Below, piece after piece: positions 11,695 through 24,900 of a stretch of DNA of 64,000 nucleotides. The stretch comes from Formicarius rufipectus. Lineage: Eukaryota > Chordata > Aves > Passeriformes > Formicariidae. The position numbers and the translations under genes were made by a program. The notes beneath the pieces were generated by a model. It was not told where the DNA came from. It saw nothing but the letters and a program-made list of their open reading frames with translations, and made no database searches. Position 1 is the first letter of the stretch. Every line of letters begins with the position of its first letter. Location of the stretch: contig VXAU01000294.1 in assembly GCA_013399695.1 (NCBI GenBank), positions 1,005,830 to 1,069,829 on the forward strand, in the 5' to 3' direction.

Positions 11695-12734
11695 CCATCT
11701 CTTTATGGCAAAAATCTTATTTGGATGCTCTTACAGCTGTCTGTGTCCTCTTGTCAGGCTTTATTACTCCATAAGTGTGAGCTGGGGTGCGTAGTTGTTT
11801 TGGTTTGTTGTTTTCTCCTGGTTAATGAACGTGCTCTGTGATTCACGTTTCACAATTACCCCTTGTGGATGCAATCTTTTTCAAATTACTATCAATTATG
11901 AACCTGTGAAAAGGGTTAAGTAGTAGGTGTGTATGTTGAAAACCAGTGTCATCTCAGTCTTTAAAAGAACCCGTTTGATGGCAGAGCTCAGTCTTCAAAT
12001 TCACTGGGCCAGCGTTCAAATTTACAGCTTTGCTCTTTCTTGCAAAACTTACTTGGGCAAAGGGATTTTGTGCCTGAGAGCACAACTGTAGGAACTGTGT
12101 GACTGTAAGTCCTATTTGCAGCGGTTCAGAATTCACTGACCTGAAGGGGCTGTACGATTTTGGGGGAGGGACGATGTTTTCATTTGTTTGTAAGGTTTAT
12201 GGGGGTTGAGGCATTGTTATTTGGGAGGCTGTGTATTTGTGTTTTTTTCCAAGTATGGCCCGGGGCTACACCAGTATCTGATGGAATAGATGATACATAC
12301 CCTGCTACAAACTTGCTTTTTATGTAGCTGAAGAAAATCCACTCTTTGGAAAGTCTGAGGTCTGTTCTACACTTGCAAACTCGTTGTCACTGTTTCCAAA
12401 ATCGAAGATTACAAGTCAGACCAATTTAGTAGAGAAGGTGTTTTCACTTTGCGCTGTTAGAAAAGGTTTGTCTCACTGCGAGTATTTGCATTGCCATACT
12501 GCATACAGGTAACAAAACAGAAAGAGAGTGCTTGAGTGGGAAATCGGTTTTTCTGTGTTTTACTGGTTGTAATTGCATTGTGATCTTTTGAAGGGTCTGG
12601 CTCTACAGGAGGGTTGCCTTTAGTGAACAGCTGGTGACCTGGTTTGGTTTTCTTTCTTTGAAGCACCTGGAAGACTCCAGTGAGAACTGGAGTGTGACAA
12701 GTTAGCAGAGGAGAGGAGTTGGTGTTTCCATTCC
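11695..12734. other. GDAP2 5' region: non-coding, probably first intron and 5' UTR
   Basis: No coding sequence found. The mammalian gene has a non-coding first exon; here its position and donor cannot be set. The best acceptor for the exon carrying the start codon is after 12,663, where a T-rich tract ends in tttctttctttgaag. That would give about 71 bases of 5' UTR without an upstream ATG. A second possible AG is at 12,707-12,708. Confidence 0.5.
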
Positions 12735-12910
12735 ATGGATCCCTTGGGTGCTCCTTCCCAGTTTGTGGATATTGATACTCTACCAGACTGGACTGATGCC
12801 TATGAGGCCAAGCAGCTGGACTCTCACCAAAATCCTGTTGGAAAGGCTCAAGTTGATGTTAGATCACCTTTTCCATACAGGAAAGACATCAATGAAAAAA
12901 TAATCTTATG
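12735..12910 (+). CDS. GDAP2: GDAP2 coding exon 1 (start codon)
   Basis: Residues 1-58 plus two bases of Trp59, from MDPLGAPSQFVDIDTLPDW to RKDINEKIIL. The segment 19-40 is poorly conserved and probably flexible. Donor ATG|gtaagt, phase 2. Confidence 0.96.
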
Positions 12911-15900
12911 GTAAGTTCCATGTGGCCCTGATGTGTCTGTCATCGCTTCTCCATTTACTACAGGATCTGATTGCTTCGCATAATGATCACTTCTGTAGAA
13001 TAAAACCTTAAAATCCTCTCTTCTTAAATCAAACAATACAGATCTGTGAAGAGAATGATCTTTTTTTTCCTCTCTTAATTTGTGTGTCAGAGATTTTGCT
13101 CTACCAGAGGATATAAATTGCTTGCTCATAGGCAGTCCTTGATGCAGCAGTCTGGAGCTGTACTTCCTACTGTAATACTGTCTGCTTAATATCAGAACCT
13201 ATTTGGGCACTTTGATATGATTTTTTTTTTAAATACCCTTGCTGTCTACTAGCTTTTTGCTGTATTTGTTGTCATTATTCCTCTTTCACTTTTCTGGTTT
13301 AAAATCAGTATTTATTCCTTTCATGTGATTCATGTGGCTTGCTTTGGGCTCTTCCTTCCCTCTCCCCCACCATTCTGTGCTTTGTCTCTATGATTTTCTG
13401 CCAAAATCTGTTGAAAAAGTACAGTGTGCTGAGGTGAACTTATTCCATCACTTTTTATTTACTATAACTCAGATACTTGAACCTACTCTGTAGATGAATA
13501 CCTCTTTATTAATCAATGTGAAGAGAAGCATTTCTCAGGGACACAGATTCAGGGAACCTCTTTCTGGTTAATACATGCAGGAAATGGGACTGTTCATGGA
13601 TTTCCTGAACCCGATTAAGTAAAGGAAGAGAGGAGTAAAAGGTTAAACATCTCTTATGACTTGGGCTTGGGTGTAATAGATGTGTGCAATTTCAACTCTT
13701 ATTTGAACCTCTCCCTGTACGTGGGAATGTTTATTTCCCTTCCTATGCTCTTTGATCCCAAAATCCCTAATGGCTGCTGCTGTGACGAAAAGCAGGTCAG
13801 TTCTGCTACTCCTCTGTCTCTTACGCATCTCTGCCTTGTTTATCTTCTGCATGTCTGATCCTTAAAGAGCAGAATGAACATGATTGAATTGTGGGTTCAC
13901 AAGTTAGGAACAAAAGCAAAGAAAACTTGTCCAGCTGCAGCATCACTCTGGATCCACAGTGGTCTGAGGAAGAGCAGCAGCAGTAAGGTGCCCTGGATAG
14001 TGTGTAAGCAAACCAAAAGTGCAATAAAAAAATTGTTGACATTTTGAAAGCAATGTGACACAAGGATTGTCCTCTTACCCCAAGAGAAAATATATGGGGT
14101 TTTGGAACATTAACTACATTCCGTCAGTTTAACAAGCTGCTTTGCATGTTTGCTGTCTGAACTGCCCTACATACAACTAGAACACTGCCTTTTCTACATA
14201 CATCCCTGAGTTACTGTTGAGGTTTGGGAGTTTTTAAGGGGCTGATGGTTTGCATGCAGTCTGTCTTCATCAGGTAGAGGCAAAGGACGATTTGGCATGG
14301 TGAGCATGTCAGGGTGTGCTAGGCTGCGTGGGCACTGGAGTACTCTAAATGCTTTTCCTGTAACTTGGCATTTCCTTGCTTGTCAGCACTTATTTGAAAA
14401 TATCCTGCTAAATCCTACATTTAGCCTGCAATAAACTGTTTCCTCAGGAAAGGAGATGTTGCGTTATTGAACTGCACGGCCATTGTAAATACCAGTAATG
14501 AGACTCTCACCGATAAGAATCCAGTATCTGAAAGTATATTCATGCATGCTGGGCCTGACCTGAAGGATGAACTGCAGAAGCTCAAAGGTAAGTGGCCAGA
14601 GACATTTTTATCTTACTGAAATCTACCGTCCTGGTGTAGTACAATGCATCAGGATTGGGTAATAAACTAAAAAGGTACAGCTTCTCACTACCCCTCAACA
14701 GCTGGTGTTAATGTGAAAGAATTGGAAGAAACACATGCCAGTTAGTCTCTTTTTGCTGTTCACATTACAGATAATTGAAAATCTGTGGTAGATATTAGAG
14801 TTGATGAGCCCTTACTTTGTGATACAGTAATGCCCATTGTTATCTGAAGCCACTCGGAGGAGTTAGCTTGTCTGAGCTTTTGCTCAAGGGACCAGTCTTG
14901 TACATCATCAGATTTTGCTTTTATCCTGTTGTGTGTACACTGTGGAAGATGGGAACTAAAGTTTCCTGCTGCAGAAATTAAGTGGATTCTATTATACGCT
15001 TTATGTATCCTCTTTCAGAATATTAATATATACATAGGCTTTCAGGAAACCATGTCAATAATAGATTAACTGATAAAACACTGCATGCCTAAATAAAGTC
15101 TTTGCGACTTCTTAAATTGAGTGGTTCATTTGTCTTTGTGGGCAACAAATTACGTTATTGGAAAGTTGCAAGTCCAGCCCTAATGCAAGGCTGTTATGGA
15201 AATGGATGAAGTTTGCCTAGATTCTTTATTAACAGAGTTTATGGCTGATAATGAGATTTAAAAATACTCAGCTTCTTATTTTTTTCATCTAACAGGCGCT
15301 GGGAATAAGAGTTTCCTTATTTTGTGTGTGAGGAAAAAAGAGTTTATAGTTATTCAAGGTCATACAGAAGTCTAATAAGGTTCACTGATAAAGATTCACA
15401 TTTCTAGTTAATGGTACTGAGCTGAATTTTAAGACCTAACTAGTGCCTGTGCACTAGCTCACTCTGCTGGGTAACAAACGCCATATGGAGTAACAAAATG
15501 GATAGAAGAGCCATAATATTTCCAAGATAAACACTCTGTACTTAAACTACAACTGAATACACATCCTCTGTTTTAATAAAATCAGGCTTTGCTGATTCAG
15601 CTTGCCTCTTTTGAGTAACCTGGAAGTAAAACAGGAGGAAGAGTAGCCATTTCATAGAAGAGTGAAAATTCAGTGGGTTCTGTGGGTGGAACTGACTGTT
15701 AAAATACAGCAGGTGCTATAGAATAGTTACAACCCTGCTACATATGCCAGAACTCTTCTGAAATAAAATTGGGTTTCTTGTGTGCACTGTGAGGTGGGAA
15801 GAGAGGAACAGCATTTCAAGGAGTCCTGAAAGTTTGAGATCTGACAGCTCCATAGGGAGTTTTTAGGCCTAGCTTCTTAAATTCCCTTTTACTATGCTGA

Positions 15901-18900
15901 ATTATGTGTAGTTTTGCATCCTCCACCCCATTGAAAACATTAATGTCTTCTGACACTGCCTATACATGGCAGTTTTCTTTTAAGCTTGTGCCAAGAGCTT
16001 TTTGGATATTGGTTCTCCTGTGTCACCATACTGACATGTTGTATGGGGGAGGAAAGAGGCTGGGTTACAGCTTTGGCTTTTCAGCACCCTTAGTGTATTT
16101 GTCACAACAGTAGAAGTGGATGAAGAGCTTAGATAAAAAATTAGTTTCTGATTCTGCTGTCACCTCTGCTTCTTTTTTTGCTCTCTTTCCCATTTAGCCT
16201 TGAAATTTTTTTTCATAGGAGAATGTTTGTGTGAAAAAGTAAAAATGTACGGTCGGTGCTCCAAAGCTGTAAAACGGGTGCATTTTCAGTTAGGTTGCTC
16301 CTGCTTTACTCCTACTGCTTCATATATATTCACATTTCATACCCTTTGAGGAAAATCATGATCTTAAAGCATGTGACCTGCTGACCCTTCAAAAGCCTAT
16401 GTTTTCTCTGAGGCTCTGCTAACTGTAGTGTTCCTGGGAGCAGTGTTAGTTTTGATTAATGCAGAAGTACTACAGCTGAGGGTAGGCTTGCAGATGAAGT
16501 ACTATTGATATATGCTTGACTATCAACATACTTGTTGCAGTCTAATAAAGACCTTCTGTAACAACAATGCACAGTAGTCTCACAATTCCAGTGATACTTT
16601 TTTTCTGCCACACACATTTTGTAGAGGATTCAGAGTTTCCATTTTAAACTTGGAGAAAAGCTATTGTAATGTCTGAAACCTCATCAGATAAAAACTAAGT
16701 TCGTGACTTTGTTCCCAGTTTTGCCACAGACTTTGACTTGTGCATCTCATCTCCCCCTGTATATTAAAATAGGAATAATACTTACTGCTCATTTTAAGTT
16801 TTATAGAACTCTCCAGTCAGAAGGCGTTGGGAAGTATAAAGTGTGATCTATGTGTAGTTAGAGATTACTGATGCTATATCTGGTTGTCTGGGTTTATTAA
16901 TTTCCCTGTTGAATTCACCATGCTCACAACTCAGTCAAACTTGTTTCATTCTTTTTTATTTCACAGGACAGTTTTTGCTACAGGCCTTTGCTTGCTTTTT
17001 ACTAGTTGTGAGGCTGGAGAGGACCATGGAGGAAGAATAGTAACTTAATATCTGATACATTGTTTCAGTTTTGGTTTCTACTTTTCCCATATTGTTATTA
17101 TTTGATTGCTCTCTTGAGCTGTCTTAAAGGATATGCAGGAATTCAGAAGAGTATGGTTAATTGTAGTATGCAGTTATAGTCCTTCTGATTAACCCAGAAG
17201 CAGCAAGGTGGAGGCCTGTAGAAGCTGGTGATGTGATTTGTTGGGTCGAAAAGTTTACAAGATCCTGACTTAAAGGCAATGCGTTGTTGCCATAAAAAAC
17301 ATATGCTCAAAGTTTTGAGGAGAAAGATTCTGGACCTGGAATGTCCCTTCCACTAAAATATGCTCTCATACATGTTGATAGCCTGCCTGAGCACCACAAG
17401 GAAAGACTGGAATGGGAGAGGTGAGCACTCCTGTTCAGTGGGCAGCTTAAGCCAAGTTACTGCAGTGCTACTTGCCAGAAGGGTGGTTGCAGCTGCTTGT
17501 TCGTGTCTCTTCGTTGCCTTGTGGGCACGAGCAACCTGTAAGAAAATCAGACAAAGCTATTCCAGTTAAAAGACTAGTTCTCAGCCAGGTCAGAAAGCTA
17601 AAGTGCAGCTGTACAAGAAGAATGAAGGAGGTTCAAAAATACTTGTCTTTGAGCGAAATGAGAGAAACTTCATGTACTTCTTCAGCTGTCCAGAACTGGA
17701 GTGGACTAGATTTAGGTAAAGAAGGTGAGGTCTAGCAGAGTTTTCTTCCAGGTGCAGAAAGAAGAACAGGCTTCAAACACAGTATCTGTTCTTGGACTAT
17801 GTAACTAGAGGGTGCTGTGTATGGAACAATGTAGTGTATCGCTTGAACTTCATTCATTACCTTGGGGCTAGACATCTAGTCTATCAAGAAAGTATGATCT
17901 CCCTGAGAATCATATGTCTGCCTTGTGGACAGGAAAAAACTTGCAAAACAAAGCAAGCTACCTCATTCTGGGAGTATAAATGGAATAAGTGTTTGAGCTG
18001 TTACTTTTTAATAGCTTTGCCAACAACTGGTTTGTTTAAGGAGACCTGTGGTCATATTATCCAAAAAGCAGTCTCCCCAAACCAAGTTGTTAAATTCAGG
18101 AGGACATTTTCTTGGTGGCTGTATGGTATAATTGTGCATCAGTTCTCTGCACATTATTAAATCATTTCTTCTTTGGCTCTGTATGTAGCATAGTAAGCAC
18201 TGCAATTAAGACAGCATTTCTAGCAGTTTCTGGTTTGTCCTTATAAGCATAGCTTTAAAATGGAAAGGAATGTCCACAGTTCTCACCTCCTCAGCCTGAT
18301 GAGGTGATACTAAGCAGCTGGTATGACATAGGGTGCTATCCTTAATCTTAGATGTCTAAAACACTGACTTCTATATATAGAGTTGCCTGACTTCAGGAAG
18401 TCAAGGGCTTGAATACTTCTGGCTTTCTTACCAGGCCGTGGATGTTTATCCTTGTGTTTTATTTCTTCTCAGGTTGCAGGACAGGCGAGGCTAAGCTTAC
18501 CAAAGGGTTTAATTTGGCGGCACGTTTCATCATTCACACAGTGGGACCCAAGTACAAGAGTCGGTACCGCACAGCGGCCGAGAGCTCTCTGTACAGCTGT
18601 TACCGCAACGTCCTGCAGCTCGCAAAGTAAGCACAACACAGTTTACACCAGGCTGTGCCATCTGTGCTACGTCTGTTCTAGAAACCTGGGTCTGCTCAAA
18701 GGCCACGTGCCTGTGAATATCTCATGTAAATTAGGTTGGGTGAAGTACATGAAAATATCAGTGGCTTCATGTTATGCACTGTGCTTTTTGTTATCTGTGC
18801 TGGGGTGTAGGTAAAATGTGCTGAGAGATCTGAGCTGATTCACATCCTGAAAAGATTTAGCTGAAGCTGTGCAGCATTCAGTTGCTTGAAGGAGAAATAG

Positions 18901-21900
18901 TATTAATAATTACACTGGGTTCTGTACTGCAAGAAGCTTTAAATGAGCTCTCTTGAGTAACAACTTCATTTGTGTCTGCAGCCATGTGGCAGATCTCACT
19001 GCTGTATCAGTTCATAAATTTGACCTGTCTGCCTTCATAGAACAGAAAACCTAAATTCTGAGTCAAGGTGTAAGGTACTTCTAAATTTACAGTTGCTGCA
19101 GCTGGGTTTGTAGTTTTTTCCTCTTTCATCTGTGGTATTTTCTACTTCCTCCTAACTAACAGGTTTGGGGGGTTTCCATTTTTCTGTGTTCTTTCCTGTA
19201 TTCGTCTCTTCTCCTGTGATGACTGTTGTAATGGTAGCAGTCACAAAATGTACCTGAACAATAGCAATGTCAGAAAATATACTCAAAATTTCTTAGGGCT
19301 GGGAAGGTCAATTCTTCCAGGGCTGGACTGTGCATTACAGTGCAACAGTAACTGTTTCATAATCAAGATTACAGCTAAGGTTTCTTGCATGTGCCAGTTT
19401 TGTTTCTGCATCAGAAGTAACAAGCAAAGTCAGGCCTGGATTGAAACACATTAAAAGCAATTTTAAAATTCTGATACTTCTGCACAATGAATGCCTTTCA
19501 GTAAATCTATTTTCTCGATTAACTTTTGATATGTGTAAAATTGTCTATCAACTCTGAGCTTGCTCAAACTTATTTGGTGACTTTTTGCAGCAGTTCTCCT
19601 TTACTCTTCTGAAAATGTGGCTCAGTGCTGGAAGCATTCTACTAATTTTAAAGTGTGTGTCACTCCATTCTTACGGTTGTCTAATCATAGCTAGGATTGT
19701 GTAAGACACCTTGGTCAGTGTCCAGACGTCTAATAAAACAAGTAATAGATCAGATGAGGGAACAGGGGAGTTTTAGCAGCACAGCACCTTCCTTTCCCTT
19801 CCTTCTTCTAACTGTCAATCCCATACAGGAAAGAAAGTATTTTGGAAAGCATTTCAGGGAGCTTCAGGGAAGAACTTCACTTAGGATATGAGGAGCTGCA
19901 GGAACAACGTAGCTAAGGTAGAAGGAGAAATTTGAGAACAAGCACCAGAGGAAACAGTGTGGAATAATTAATGGTTCTCTCCTAGTCTGTTTAATGGTGT
20001 ATATTATTATTATTATTGTTGTTGTTATTATTAATTATATATTATTATTATTATTATGGTATGCATCTTGCCAGGGAAGAATCCTTCTGCAAAAACATGA
20101 AAGAGTTACTGCTGCATAGAGTCAGGGAAATAATTATTGGTGTTACTTCTGTGCTGACAGACATTTGTTTGCACCTGACCAGCTATTCATTTGTTTCTCT
20201 TTTTCTGGATTTTAGGGAACAGGCAATGTGCTCTGTAGGATTTTGTGTCATTAACTCTCTGAAAAGATGCTACCCCTTGGAGGATGCAACCCACATAGCA
20301 CTGCGTAAGTTTGTTGGAAAGCAGCATAAACTGGATGGCAGCGTTGAGCAGGTCACTTACCTCTGACAGATTGCTGTTCATATGGGGAAACCTTTTTGTA
20401 AGGGTCTGTATTTCACTAGAGGCTGTAAAAAGATCTTCTATGGTTGATCAGGAAATGGAAGATAAAAACTAGTGATCTTTTCTCTGTTGAGAGGTCATCA
20501 CTAAGGATCCATGGGAATCTGTGTTGGAACTTGCAGTCTTCAATAGATTAATTAATAACCTGGAAAAGATTCTAAACAGTGAGGTGAAAGAGTTTGGTGG
20601 TAATAGAAAATTGTTCAGAATAGCAAATTTGAGGCCTTACTGTTGAATAACTGTAGGCAGATCTCAAGCAACAGTGAGTCTCATCTGCTGTTTGAGTGTC
20701 ATCATATCCAAATGTAAAGTGGTATTCTTCCCCCACTGACCTACTCCTTCATGCTTCTGCCATCACATGCAAAATAATGTGCTAACCTTAGGGAGCAAAA
20801 CATTGAGATTATAAATAGTCCCATGAAAACAAGGCTCACAGGAGTTCAAAACAGCAAGCTGAGTAAGATACAACAAAATTAAGAATGTTATGCAACAAAT
20901 CTGTGCTTTGTTCACCCTTTAAAGCTGCATGTTCAAAAAGAATAGAGAGAGAAGTTGTGGAGATCAAGAAGAATAGGAAAAGGCAAGAAATAGCGCAGTA
21001 AGCTAAAGTCTCTTTCAGAGTGGAATATACTGAACTTGAAGGGAGCGTGAGATGTCTGTAAGCTCAGGAGTGGCATGGAAATGGTGAATAGCAATCAGCT
21101 GTTCACTGTCTTCCAATATAAGAACTACCAAACAACACTAATATGAATTGTGTTCAGAGCAAACAAGGAGAAATGATGCTTATGCTATTTGTTTTATGGA
21201 ACTTCTTACTAAAAAGCATTGCTAAAAGTTTTCAAATTTCCTTGTGTTGAAGAGGAAACTAGACTAAAAAAAAACGACTACTGGAAAAAAAAAAAAGGAC
21301 TACTGAAATCCAGAAATTTCTCAGGTTGAAAATAAAAAATAGAAACGTGCTCAGATAATAATATTATGCTCACTTGGTTCTTACTTTTGCTTTGTCTCTT
21401 TTTCATTTCTATTGGTCTGCTTCTGCTTTCCACCACCCAGTACCTGCGGGGTGGTACTGCACAATAGAAAAGTTATTGCACATGGAAGGAGCAGGTTTTT
21501 CTCTTGCTGTGCAAGCTGACTGGAGAAATCTCTCTTACCGTCTCTTTACCAGAGTTGCTGCTGCTGGAGAAACAGATTAGTCCATTGTTTTCTCTTTGGC
21601 TGCCTATTGAAAAGATCTGCTCACATGCATTCAAAACTGTTTACTGTGGAACTGCATTTGTTGTGTAATGTTGCGGGTCAACCCAATTATACACGATTTT
21701 CTGTACAGGAAGTATTTGGAAATAGCTTTTTTCCTTCTGCTGTTTCTTGAAATCCCACTAGGGTATTCTCTGCAGAGGAACGTCCTTCACTGCCATCTTC
21801 TGATGTCTCAGTGGGGCTATGTGCTACTGTATCAACCTGTTTGTTTGAACACTTTCTCTCAAGATTTACAAATATAATTTTTGTATGCCTCTTTGGCATA

Positions 21901-24900
21901 GCTGACCCTAGAGATTGTGTGTTGCTGACCCTCTCTTGAACCAGCTCCTGCTGTAGCTTGCTTATATTGCTTTCATGGTAACTTAGGGCATTCCTTGTTC
22001 CTGGAATGTCTGGTTTTAGCAATTTGCACACAACTCTCTAAAGCAAGGGTTTATCTTGAGTTTTCAGGGCCATGGAGTCGCATTTCACACTAAACTAAAA
22101 TCAGAGAGACTGTTTCTCTCTTTCTGTGTCTCTAAAGTGAATGAGTGGAGATGGAACTTCCAATATGGTCAGGAACTCATTTGATGTGTTAAACTACCAC
22201 TTAATGCACAATTGCCTGCAGCCTGTTGAACAATTTTGTATGAGTAGAGATGGTTCTTTTTTCTGCCCAATGAGTTCTTCGCTTGTAATTGTGTGTGTAG
22301 ATTTCTCCTCCTGTTTTTCTAACTATGCTTAATCTACCTTGCAGGCACAGTTAGAAGGTTTCTGGAGATTCATGGAGAGACTCTGGAGAAGGTGGTGTTT
22401 GCTGTTTCTGAGCTTGAAGAGGTATCTCCTTGGTGTTCATTCCACCAAAATTCATGGACATCTTTGATCTTGTCTGCAACAGTATTAACTCCTGCGTTGT
22501 AAAGCTAGATTTGTATTTCCCCTTCAGATCACTTAGACGTTTGGTCTTACAGCATCCTTCTGTTTCCTACTAGCACAGCCTCTTTTCCAGTACTGTTTAT
22601 GATCTTAGCAGTCACTGTGAACATGTTTAAAATTTTTCTGCTTCTGACTTCCATATTCCTGAGCCATGAAAGGAACCAGTACTAGAGGCTGTAGCATGCA
22701 GTTGTGCTGGACGCACTGTGTTAGTCAGAAAGGAAAGTCCTCATACAGAATTCCCTCCTTACCCAAAGATGTGCTCTAAGAGGGGTGGTTTAGCATGCCT
22801 ACAAACATCTTAAATGCTGCTTGCTGGCTCATTGAAATAGCAAGCTTGACATTTAATGATCTGTGTTCTGAGAAATGTTGGCAGTTTGGCTACTGACCTC
22901 TCTTGTACATTGGACTTGCTAATGGCAGTTCCTGGGCTGAGCACCCACACTGTGTTCAGGTTCTGCAGCATCTGGATGAGGAAAGTAACTAACTTGTTGG
23001 GAATTATAAAACTGCTAATCAGTCGGAGAGAACACATGAAGTATTACAAGGTTCTATAGAGATTTTCACTATTTTCCTCCATGTGGAGAGGGTTTCTCTT
23101 GATTGGTTGCTTTTTTCTTTTTTCCCAATCAGATCACTAACTGTGATCTCTGTAGTGATGCATTTTAGTATACGCAGCCTTTGCTGAAATCTGTCATCCA
23201 TGCGTATTGTAACTTCATTACAAAGCCAAAGGATATACAATCTGCCTGCGTTCATGCAGGCTAAACCTGAGACCTCTCAAGGTCATTTGCCAGTGTGGCA
23301 AAAAAACACAAAAAGTTAATCTTTATCAAGGTTACTTGCCTTTATTTCCTGGTAACAGCCCAAAGTAAGCCATTGAGGGAAGTGGTATTTTGCCTCCAAC
23401 CTCCCAAGAGGTTCCCTGCCACTAAGGCAGACACTGTTTAACTGAAGAACAAGGATGCGTGATAGACCCTTCACGCATTTTTCTTATTTGTAGGCCACTT
23501 ACCAGAAGTTGCTGCCTCTGTATTTTCCAAGATCGTTGGAAGAAGAGATACAATCCTTGCCTTACCTCCCTGCAGATATTGGCAATGCAGAAGGGGAGCC
23601 TGTAGTACCAGAACGGCAAATCAGGATTACTGAAAAACCAGGTGTTCCGGACGGTGAGTTCTTAAGTGAACTTTGGAATAAGTATCTCTGTGTGAAAATC
23701 GATGGCAAAAACAGCAAAAGAAGCAGGGAGAGGTTTTCCTACCTCAGTTCACCTAAGGCAGGTTACAATTGTTCCAGTTGTCAAGCTGCCTCGTTGGCTT
23801 CATGTGTTCCACAGCAATAACTTCTGCTTTCTGCCATGCTGTGTGGAGTAGTGTGGTTAGAGGATGCAGTAGAGCTGCGGTTCTTTTTCTTTCATGTGGA
23901 GGGAGGTGGGGTAGTTTACTCTGTAAATTTTCTTCCAAAGTGATTAGAACCTTTGAAGGTTTTTTGCAGAATCGTGTGCAGCCCTTAGCTGAAAAAGGCA
24001 TTATGGTTAATGGTCTGTCTTGTATAGTAGCAAAATGTTGCCTATATGTTAGCAGATGTTTCAAATTTTATCCTTCTCTTGATGCTGCACATACATCAAA
24101 CTAGTAGATGAGCAATGAAAAGTAGTAAAAACTCCCTAAAAGATAGAACCGCATCAACTCAAAGATCAGTGTGTGGAAATGACTATCAAAGCTGACTCAG
24201 TCTGTTTGTGAAGAAGTTGCCTAGATGTCAGGATGGAGGTGAGATACATATAGCAAAACAATTTAATATGTAAATGGGCATAGTGGGCACATTCTGCTTT
24301 ATTTATTAAGCAGTGATGTGAAAGTTACACTTCTTCAGGCAAAGCCTTAAACCATCAAAAGCAGCTAACTTGGAATGAATTTCAAAGATCTTCTGCTTTT
24401 GCATAGTCATTTGGGTTAAGGCTGAATATTCAATGAAGATACAGACAATTTTCCTGTTTACAGTTTGATACCTGATGTACCTATTCCTGCTAATCAGATG
24501 CCAGTCTGTTTTTCCCTGTCCAACCAGATGGTTAGAGTTGTATTTGCAGCTGATCAGTGTGAGGTATTCAACCACTAGCTAAAACTTTGTGGAATGTAGG
24601 AGCAAATTTGTATAGTGGAATCATGCAGTTTTCTCCTACTATATAGCACGTCACTCTAAAACTGGGAAACTCAGTTCCCATCCAGATTGTCCAGAGAGGT
24701 AGTGCTAGAAGCCTTAGCAATATTCCTTGATGACAGCAAATTCAGTGGAGCACTCTGGTATTGTCACCATCAAGTGAGCCTGTGCTCCTATATTTCTTCA
24801 CACAGTCATGTTGTAAACAATACTGTAAAATTATCTGAACTTGGATTACTGTCAGTTCTACAGCATTTGTTCAAGAAGTGTCAACGATAGAAAAAGAAGT

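Noticed and set aside
10948..11841. Long overlapping open frames on both strands in the CpG island (up to about 297 codons)
   Set aside because: GC-rich DNA has few stop codons; the frames overlap WDR3 exon 1, run through the minisatellite and resemble no protein.
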